NCBI GenBank assembly: GCA_025677825.1
Contig: JAIXMO010000143.1
Location: 1 to 12,685, forward strand
Length of the DNA stretch: 12,685 bases
Origin: Helicostylum pulchrum
Taxonomy: Eukaryota; Mucoromycota; Mucoromycetes; Mucorales; Mucoraceae
Reading direction: 5' to 3'
Made by a program: the position numbers and the translations under genes. Under the pieces are notes generated by a model. The model saw only the letters and a list, made by a program, of their open reading frames with translations. It searched no databases and was not told where the DNA came from. Shown piece by piece: positions 7,058-12,685 of the stretch; within the stretch, counting starts at the first letter, position 1, and every line of letters begins with the position of its first letter.

Positions 7058-7875
7058 TTTTAAAACTAATTTCTAAATTTTTCATGAACCTTGATTTATT
7101 TTTTATCATAAATTTCATAAATATCATTAATATAATTGTCATCAATTTGATTATTACTGTACTTTACATATATATCATTAAATAGTTTTAATGTATTTCT
7201 ATTATTTAGTTTTATGTTATCAAATACACTATCTTGTTTATTCTTATGTATATTTAAATTTAGTTTACTTAGTTTATTTATAACTTTTAAAATTTCGTCG
7301 TCTTCATTTAATTTATTATACTTTTTTCTTTTTTTATTTGTATTAGTATTGGAATAATTTTCATTACATAATTCTTCTCCCATTTCAACATCACTTAATG
7401 TATTTGACTCCTCATATAATTCATCATCCAAAGTGTTGCTATTATTTACTTCTTTTTTACATATATTACATAATTCATTATACTCATCTTCGTCATAGTT
7501 TTCACAATCTTCATTTTTACATATATCAGGACAAATACATCCTTTTTCGTCAATCTCGAATCCACATTCATCGCATATATTATTATTATTATTATTATTA
7601 TCGTCAATATTAAAATCTAATGTATTTTCTATATTTGTGTTCTTGTTAATATGATTATATTCTTCATTATTTTTTTTTGTGTCATAATATACTTCCTGCG
7701 AGCACTTATTCTCTATGGTTTCATTATTTTTATTTAAAATATCTGTATTTAAGTTTTTATAGAATAAATTTTCATTTTTTAATGTTTTAACTCTTAATTC
7801 TAATTTTTTTATTTTTAGTATCAAATATATATATTTTGATTTTTTAACTTTAAAATATAAATTATCTTTATTCAT
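7058..7875 (-). pseudogene. Merlin-2 accessory protein gene, main part
   Basis: A 259-codon ORF (7875 down to a stop at 7098-7096). It is homologous to the Merlin-1 accessory protein at both ends: a coiled-coil N-terminus (KIKKLELRVKTLKNEN) and a C-terminal block with KVINKL, NNRNTL and DDNYIND. The middle differs. In place of the acidic repeats it has an Asn run and a cluster of eight cysteines between 101 and 139 (CDEC, CIC, C, C, CNIC), which looks like a metal-binding module. The stop is caused by one extra base: the T6 run at 7099-7104 should be T5, and with one removed the frame continues to match Merlin-1 to 7058. There the 6.1-kb element interrupts it; the rest is at 838-951. Its function is unknown. 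Confidence 0.8.
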
Positions 7876-7898
7876 TTATTTTTTTATTATACGTAAAT

Positions 7899-7906
7899 TC
7901 AATTTT
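7899..7906 (-). promoter_or_regulatory. AAAATTGA box before Merlin-2 accessory gene
   Basis: An exact octamer on the minus strand, 23 nt before the ATG at 7875. It overlaps the last base of the transposase stop codon, so transposase end and accessory start are tightly packed. Confidence 0.5.
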
Positions 7907-8248
7907 TAATCTTTTAAAAAGTTTTTCCAAATGTTATATTCTCTGTTCTTTTTTCTCCATTGATATTGTTGTATCCAAGTAATATTAGAGTGATATAATT
8001 CAGACATATTTTATACAAGTAAGATACGTGCTTATCAACTTACATAAAACTATATACAAGATATAATATTATCTACAATATTACTGTGATCCCTTACCAC
8101 TATGTTATAATGATTGATAAATATGTATAGAATAAAGCATGGTGTAACAGCTAATTCGGATCCTTAAGTGATACAATGATATAAGTAACAACCATTTCTA
8201 TAATCAGATATGTTGTTGTGATTACTCTATAATCAGTATGTTCATCTA

Positions 8249-8280
8249 CAGTGGGTACATAAATTGACCCACAAAACTTG
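8249..8280. repeat. Tc1-B terminal inverted repeat, left
   Basis: Begins CAGTGGGTACAT; 31 of 32 bases pair with 9808-9839. Confidence 0.93.
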
Positions 8281-8450
8281 TTTTTAACGTAGGTTTTAAA
8301 TGGATAAAGCTAGAAAGCCCAAATTTGAGAGTAATATACGTATGTAAATTCTGCATCATATCCTGTAGCTTATTTGGGTTTAAATCGGAGATTCGATTAG
8401 AATTAGAAAAAAAACGAAATTTTATTAAAAAAAAGAGAAATGTCACGAAA

Positions 8451-9473
8451 TCAATATGTTGTATATCCACCTCTAGCATTGATAACAGCTTCAATTCTTT
8501 TATGATAATTATTGTAATAATTATCCATATCATCCTTGGTAAATCTATTCCATTCATAGCCAAATCTCTGCCATAATTCTTCGACATTTTTAGGCTTAAG
8601 CGGATAACAATCTAGTCTTTTCTTTACATGATGCCAGAGGTGCTCAATCGGATTAAGATCTGGGCTACATGGCGGCCAGTCTTTGATGTAATTTATGTCT
8701 TGATTATCCATCCAATATTTACTAGTGTTTGAAGTATGGCATGTGGCACCGTCCTGTTGAAATACGACATCACTATGGGTAAGACCATAGTATCCCAATG
8801 TATCGATATATGACGTCCGTAAAACATGTTGATAGAGGCCAGATTTCGTAGATTTTTCAAGTAAACGACATGCATAACCTGGTCCAAATGCTGTCATACA
8901 ACCCCAGATCATTATTGATACACCACCACCCTGTTTTTTACTTTTGAAGTTGAACGGCCTAAGTTTTGCACCTTTCAAGACGTACGTATACTTGGCACCA
9001 TCCGATCCCCAGATGTTTAGCTTGGTTTCGTCTGAGAACACAACCTTCTTCCAGTCCTCTACTGTCCAGTCACGATGTTCTTTTGCCCATTTATAACGTT
9101 TTTTCATATGCGTTATAACAATGGCGGCAGTTGAATACTTAAATCGACACCTAAAACCTAGGTCTTTAATGATTTTTCGAATGGCATTATAGCTAATTGA
9201 ATAACCAACACTACATGAGTATTTATGAACATCACGAGCGGACTGTAAGGAACCAGATCGATGTTTCAAACGTATAACTGTTTTAGTAAATTGTTTCACA
9301 ATGCTGGGTCTTCCGGCATGATGTCGAATATTTTTTGGAATAATGCTTGATCTCAGCCTGTTTACATGTGACTTTGAAACTCCTGTAAGTTTTATAATGT
9401 TGACAGTGGGCTCACCATTCAAAATAAGAGAATTGACGTCATCACGTTTACTTTGGCTAAGTTTATAAGGCAT
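8451..9473 (-). CDS. Tc1-like transposase (DD35E), intact
   Basis: 340 residues, the normal Tc1 length. Residues 1-110 form the bipartite helix-turn-helix DNA-binding region, joined by a GRPS motif (about 54-57) like the AT-hook linker of the family. The catalytic triad is D148 (VVFSDETKLNIWG), D241 (FQQDGATCH) and E277 (SPDLNPIEHLW), with the Gly-rich GGGVSIMIWG at 182-191. I count 35 residues between D241 and E277, one more than classic Tc1. It would cut TA-flanked ends and reinsert the element in the nucleus. ATG 9473 is the natural start for a complete first helix-turn-helix. The lack of stops together with near-identical repeats suggests an element that could still move. It lacks the AAAATTGA box. 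Confidence 0.93.
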   Translation of the reverse strand: MPYKLSQSKRDDVNSLILNGEPTVNIIKLTGVSKSHVNRLRSSIIPKNIRHHAGRPSIVKQFTKTVIRLKHRSGSLQSARDVHKYSCSVGYSISYNAIRKIIKDLGFRCRFKYSTAAIVITHMKKRYKWAKEHRDWTVEDWKKVVFSDETKLNIWGSDGAKYTYVLKGAKLRPFNFKSKKQGGGVSIMIWGCMTAFGPGYACRLLEKSTKSGLYQHVLRTSYIDTLGYYGLTHSDVVFQQDGATCHTSNTSKYWMDNQDINYIKDWPPCSPDLNPIEHLWHHVKKRLDCYPLKPKNVEELWQRFGYEWNRFTKDDMDNYYNNYHKRIEAVINARGGYTTY

Positions 9474-9807
9474 AGTATTTTTAAAAAGCCGTTAAGTTTG
9501 GAGAGTGATAGTAACATGGGAAGTTTCGAAAATTTTGACGGTATTTATATCATGAGATGGAGAAAGGTTTAAATATTCTGATAGCATTAATGTATTTTTG
9601 ATACAACTACAAGCCAGCTGTAAATGATTTAATATTTAAATAATGCGGAAAATTAAAAAAATTCGGAATCACTTTATTTTTCTTACATAATGATTACGTC
9701 ATAAAAATCAATTAAAATTTTACTTAAATTAAAATTCAGCCTCGTCTGCCTTTTCTGATATATGACTTGTATAGCTAGTACCATTATTCGCGGAAACATT
9801 TAAAAAG

Positions 9808-9839
9808 CAAGTTTTGTGGGTCAATTTATGTAACCACTG
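9808..9839. repeat. Tc1-B terminal inverted repeat, right
   Basis: Ends in AACCACTG before the TA at 9840-9841; inverse of 8249-8280 with one mismatch. Confidence 0.93.
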
Positions 9840-10149
9840 TATAAAAGGATTATGTATCGTCTATACTCTCTTTTAGCTTATAATCATGTCATGTTTAATT
9901 TATCTTATTATTTATTCCTAAGGTCTATATAAAGGGCTTGTAATTTCTTAAATAAAACGATATACCTTTTTAGTCTGATAATCTTTTAGTTATTTTTCTT
10001 TTTATTTTTTCTTTTTTTGATATTTATTATTTAAATATCACAGATATTCCCTTGAATATAAAACTATGTCCTTTTTATTTCTGTTTCTTGGTATAATACT
10101 TTGCTTTAGTCCATTCCATGTTCCTTCTATTGTATTTGTATGAACTCCT

Positions 10150-10570
10150 TGTGGAATCTGAGCTATGCAATAGTAAAGATTCAAAAATAAAATAAAAACA
10201 CAAAAGATACAAGAAAGTAATCAGTCGCAAAAGCAGATAAAAGTTTTATTTACGTGAAAAAGGTAGAGGTTTATATAGCTTTTTCATGTCTGAGTTTACA
10301 GATAAAATAAGTGTGTTTGTGCCACGCTAAAGTGCCACACTTTCCATATCTAACTTCCTGCCGTGATTATATAATCCAGTCTTTCGGACAAGACATGCAA
10401 TTATAGAAATCCTCTAATCCTGTATCCAGACATCAGTTATTACTGGGCGGTGTTGATAAGGCTTAGTTAAAATAAATATGTATTAGTCATAATGGTTAAA
10501 GCTGTGAGATAATCAAGTATGTGTAAATATATATGAGAATATATATCTGTATATATGCTTGATCACATCA
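10150..10570 (-). mobile_element. Solo LTR in Merlin-2 transposase, second break
   Basis: 421 bp; termini TGTGGAATC and CACATCA; target duplication CTCCT (10145-10149, 10571-10575). On the minus strand it has CTATATAAACC followed about 20 nt later by GTAAATAAAAC, so it probably reads leftward. The start TGTGG resembles the LTR at 6251, but the bodies differ, so it is a different family or a distant relative. Confidence 0.87.
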
Positions 10571-10921
10571 CTCCTGTAACTGGATCTTTAAAATGTTTTT
10601 TATGATTAACTGTTTTATGTTTATATCCTATTTTACTTAAATTATTATACCCTTTCCAACAATCTGTATATATTGTAGTACCTTTCTTAATGTATTTTTC
10701 TATTATTTCATTAATATTTTCTATATTTCTTTCTTCAATAGGTTCTAAAAATATTTTTTTATTTTCATTTTTAACTTTATTCTTTAACCTACTTCTTTGT
10801 ATACCTCCAATAACCCATGCACCTTCTACACTATGTCCTTTATTATATTTTCTCTTAGCTATTTTAGTTTCATCAATTTCAATAATTTCATTTCTTCCTC
10901 CTATTTTATTTCTTGGGTTAA
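10571..10921 (-). pseudogene. Catalytic core piece of Merlin-2 transposase
   Basis: The minus strand reads from NPRNKIGG through EIDETK (first Asp), GAWVIGGIQRSR and IYTDCWKGYNN (second Asp) to KDPVTG, without a stop. It is flanked by solo LTRs on both sides. ORFs on the plus strand here are antisense shadows. Confidence 0.88.
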
Positions 10922-11409
10922 TGATATATACAAGCTATATATTCACGCCTTTTTGATTACTATTTACTTACTGCTTTGTATTTAAATGACAATTGCTAAC
11001 TTGTTATTCTCATACCTAAGTTAGCGACCTGCCAATTTATGTTATAACCGATTGTGTTACTATTTATTAAAACAACCTGACAATATCCCAAAAAGATTTA
11101 TTATTTATTCTATTATTTATTCAACGTGAAACCCTTTTCACCAACATAAATAATAAATAAAGCAACACAGACATCGTCCCGAGAGACTACAAACAAAGGG
11201 TTATACATTACGTTTTAAACCAGATTTATATCGTAACAGATTATCTTTATGTTACTCTAAAGGACCGCACACTCTTTCAGTTTCATCTGTCATTTGAACC
11301 AATTTCTTTTAATATAAAACTACTTCATTTCAAATAATAAAATCAACGATCTTTCATTTTGTAAAGACTTTCAAAGAACCTTACTGTCTTCTTTTTAACA
11401 TATATATCA
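10922..11409. mobile_element. LTR-like insertion (probable solo LTR) in Merlin-2 transposase, first break
   Basis: 488 bp with perfect 9-bp inverted termini (TGATATATA...TATATATCA) and target duplication GTTAA (10917-10921, 11410-11414). TG...CA ends and a 5-bp duplication favour a solo LTR; TATA and polyadenylation signals are less clear than in the other three. It contains no gene. Confidence 0.75.
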
Positions 11410-11784
11410 GTTAATAAGTTGCTTATTTTTGATGTATTTTCTAAATAATTTATTATATCTACTTACTGTATTTTTATCAATTTGTAAACTTGAAGTTATA
11501 AAAGATGACGGAGCTTTACCTAAAAATAAATATAGTATATGTAGTTGGATATTTAATGGTAATCTTAACTTATTAAATATTGTTCCTTTTAATGGTGATA
11601 ATGCTTTTCTGCATTTATAATATTTACATACGTATAACTTTTTCTTAAAATTTAATTTCATATCATAGTTACATATGCCGCATTTATCAAACGTGTTCAC
11701 ATACTTATTTTCTATTAAGTAATTTAATGCGTTATCTTCATTATCAAATATATGTTTTAAATTTTTATATGACTCTATAAACAT
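11410..11784 (-). pseudogene. N-terminal piece of Merlin-2 transposase
   Basis: It starts MFIESYKNL, with the zinc-ribbon cysteines (CGIC and CKYYKC) and the segment KLRLPLNIQLHILYLFLGK identical to Merlin-1. It runs to NKQLIN, where the LTR-like insertion begins; the short ORF ends at a stop just inside the insert. Confidence 0.9.
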
Positions 11785-11832
11785 ATTATCTAAAATATTA
11801 TTCTAAACTATATTTTATTTTTAAAAGGAAAT

Positions 11833-11840
11833 TCAATTTT
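11833..11840 (-). promoter_or_regulatory. AAAATTGA box before Merlin-2 transposase
   Basis: An exact octamer on the minus strand, 48 nt before the ATG at 11784. Confidence 0.45.
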
Positions 11841-11899
11841 ATCCAAGTAAGTTATTCGAAGTTTAAAATATAACCTGAGACTTATATGCATATACATCC

Positions 11900-12685
11900 A
11901 ATCGAAGGTTATAGAAATATAATAAAAAAATATAATAAAATAGATGTCTTTAGCATCGTATAACGATACTAATAAAAAGATAATAAACTAAATGTTCCTG
12001 AGAACAACATCTTTTAGTGTTGTTCAACAAGATTAGCTGTTGAGAAGAAAAATAAATACCACTAAATTAAAGTTGAAACTAATAGAATTTGATAATAAAG
12101 TTGATACTATAAAATAGTATTGTTACGACTCGATAAATTCTACACTGGTTAAATTCCAACTTCCTATTTTTTTTTTGAAGTAATATCACTTCTACTCCGT
12201 TGAATTTCACACTATTACATTTATCTCAGATAAACTGTTACACATTTCAATTTTATTTACTTTACCTTTTTACTTTTGGTTTAATTCTCTTTATTCATTC
12301 TCTATTTTTTATTTCAGATTATTAGTTATTTCTCATTTCAAATCTCAGTTTCTGTTACAATTTTATATACACCTAACTTTATTATTATACTCCACCTTTT
12401 TATTACTCTATTTCTTTACGTTTACCCTTCATTTAACGTCAGATATGTTATTCTATTTCCTTATTTTCCTTAGTAATGATGTTTAGTTCGTTCTGAATGT
12501 AAAAACATCAATTTATTTAGTTTATTAATCTACTAAGATCTAAACAACAACTTTAGTATGGAAAGTTTATCCATTTCATCCATCTTAGAATCAAAAGGTA
12601 CAAATATATTACTGATATCAAAGATATTTTGCAAGACTCGAAGGATGTCCCGACCGACACCTTTGAATATAAATACCACATGAAT
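11900..12685. other. Flanking DNA, no supported gene
   Basis: AT-rich, with a pyrimidine-rich plus strand from about 12130 to 12440. The minus strand is open for 50 codons from the window edge to a stop at 12535-12533, containing DSKMDEMDKL; this could be the end of a gene lying to the right, but a 41-codon plus-strand ORF overlaps it and neither is recognisable. The gypsy frame cut at 805 does not resume here. Confidence 0.4.

Larger units (their letters stand above)
8249..9839 (-). mobile_element. Tc1-B: apparently complete Tc1/mariner element
   Basis: 1591 bp flanked by TA (8247-8248, 9840-9841). The 32-bp terminal inverted repeats, 8249-8280 and 9808-9839, begin CAGTGG and differ at one position. 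It encodes an uninterrupted transposase on the minus strand. It is nested in the LTR 7967-10042. Near-identical ends and an open gene indicate recent insertion. Confidence 0.93.
7967..10042 (+). mobile_element. Solo LTR containing a Tc1-like element
   Basis: Termini TGTTGTATCC and AATATCACA; 5-bp target duplication GATAT (7962-7966, 10043-10047). Without the nested Tc1-B (8249-9839 plus one TA) it is about 483 bp. The plus strand shows TATATAAAGG near 9926 followed by AAATAAAACG near 9951, a TATA box and polyadenylation signal in the expected order, so it reads rightward. Coding sense of the interrupted Merlin-2 transposase is restored when it is removed. Confidence 0.85.
7906..11784 (-). pseudogene. 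Merlin-2 transposase gene, cut into four pieces by three solo LTRs
   Basis: The pieces on the minus strand are 11784-11410, 10921-10571, 10149-10043 and 7966-7906, with the 5-bp target duplication shared at each break. Each junction rejoins in frame: INPRNKIGG across the first, DPVTGVHT across the second, SREYQW across the third. The result matches the 292-residue Merlin-1 protein along its length, including the zinc ribbon, EIDETK, IYTDCWKGY and HTNTIEGTW, and ends in the same FLKD. I found no stop or frameshift other than the three LTRs. The gene is dead as DNA, but it was evidently intact when hit. The accessory gene follows on the same strand, as in Merlin-1. Confidence 0.9.
806..11899 (-). 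mobile_element. Merlin-2: two-gene Merlin/IS1595-like transposon, heavily interrupted
   Basis: The ends are 806-829 (3' end, starts GGGTCATTAT and ends GTCTCA read inward) and 11876-11899 (5' end, starts GGATGTAT and ends GTCTCA read inward). Both match the corresponding ends of Merlin-1 (3130-5038). The element encodes a transposase and a downstream accessory gene on the minus strand. Removing the four inserts (954-7055, 7967-10042, 10150-10570, 10922-11409, each with one target duplication) leaves about 1990 bp, close to the 1909 bp of Merlin-1. Merlin elements usually make 8-9-bp target duplications, but the 8 bases outside each end here (TTCTTTAT and AATCGAAG) do not match. The flanks have therefore been rearranged, or the element is a recombinant of two copies. 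Confidence 0.85.

Noticed and set aside
7398..7613. Tyr/His-rich plus-strand ORF
   Set aside because: Antisense to the accessory gene; composition arises from its Asn and Asp codons and an ATT microsatellite near 7579.
10690..10985. Plus-strand ORFs with hydrophobic, membrane-like composition
   Set aside because: They are antisense to the Merlin-2 transposase core and run into the adjoining LTR; the minus strand has the homologous coding sense.
7967..11409. Introns in the Merlin-2 transposase
   Set aside because: Each insert is flanked by an exact 5-bp direct repeat and has TG...CA ends; Merlin-1 has none at these places, and one insert contains a whole Tc1 element.
11991..12685. Copia-like LTR starting TGTTCC near 11991 with a short gag-like ORF at 12558
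   Set aside because: No second terminus with a target duplication, no convincing primer binding site, and the ORF is only 41 codons with no recognisable domain.

Overview
The window looks like AT-rich nuclear DNA of a eukaryote, built almost wholly from transposable elements. It holds Ty3/gypsy pol, solo LTRs, Tc1/mariner elements with TA target duplications, and Merlin (IS1595-like) elements. Asn-rich, A/T-ending codon use and this mixture fit an early-diverging fungus such as a Glomeromycotina species; a microsporidian, an amoebozoan or endogenised giant-virus DNA remain possible. I see no host housekeeping gene, tRNA, rRNA or CRISPR.

Layout, worked out by removing each insert and checking that the broken reading frame rejoins. 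(1) 1-805 is a Ty3/gypsy pol fragment. (2) 806-11899 is one minus-strand Merlin element (Merlin-2), about 2.0 kb before it was blown up by insertions. Its transposase gene (start 11784, stop 7906) is cut by three solo LTRs: 10922-11409, 10150-10570 and 7967-10042. Its second gene (start 7875, stop 838) is cut by a 6.1-kb element (954-7055). (3) The 6.1-kb element is flanked by TA and has near-perfect 26-bp ends. It carries a DDE transposase gene fused to a chromodomain (1665-5159) and a decayed Tc1/mariner copy (5308-6860). (4) The chromodomain exon is split by a second Merlin copy (Merlin-1, 3130-5038, target duplication TATATTTC). The Tc1 copy is split by another solo LTR (6251-6589). (5) The LTR at 7967-10042 holds an apparently intact Tc1-like element (8249-9839) with a 340-residue transposase. 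(6) 11900-12685 is flanking DNA with no gene I can support.

Three biological points stand out. Both Merlin copies carry a conserved second gene downstream of the transposase, coding for a coiled-coil protein of unknown function, so this is a two-gene Merlin lineage. Every Merlin and chromodomain-transposase gene has an AAAATTGA box 22-48 nt before its ATG, and the Tc1 genes lack it. AAAATTGA is the known early promoter motif of Mimivirus and relatives, which suggests (inference only) that these elements were, or are, expressed in giant-virus infection or come from a viral genome. Finally, the DDE transposase with a C-terminal chromodomain could target chromatin, as chromovirus integrases do.
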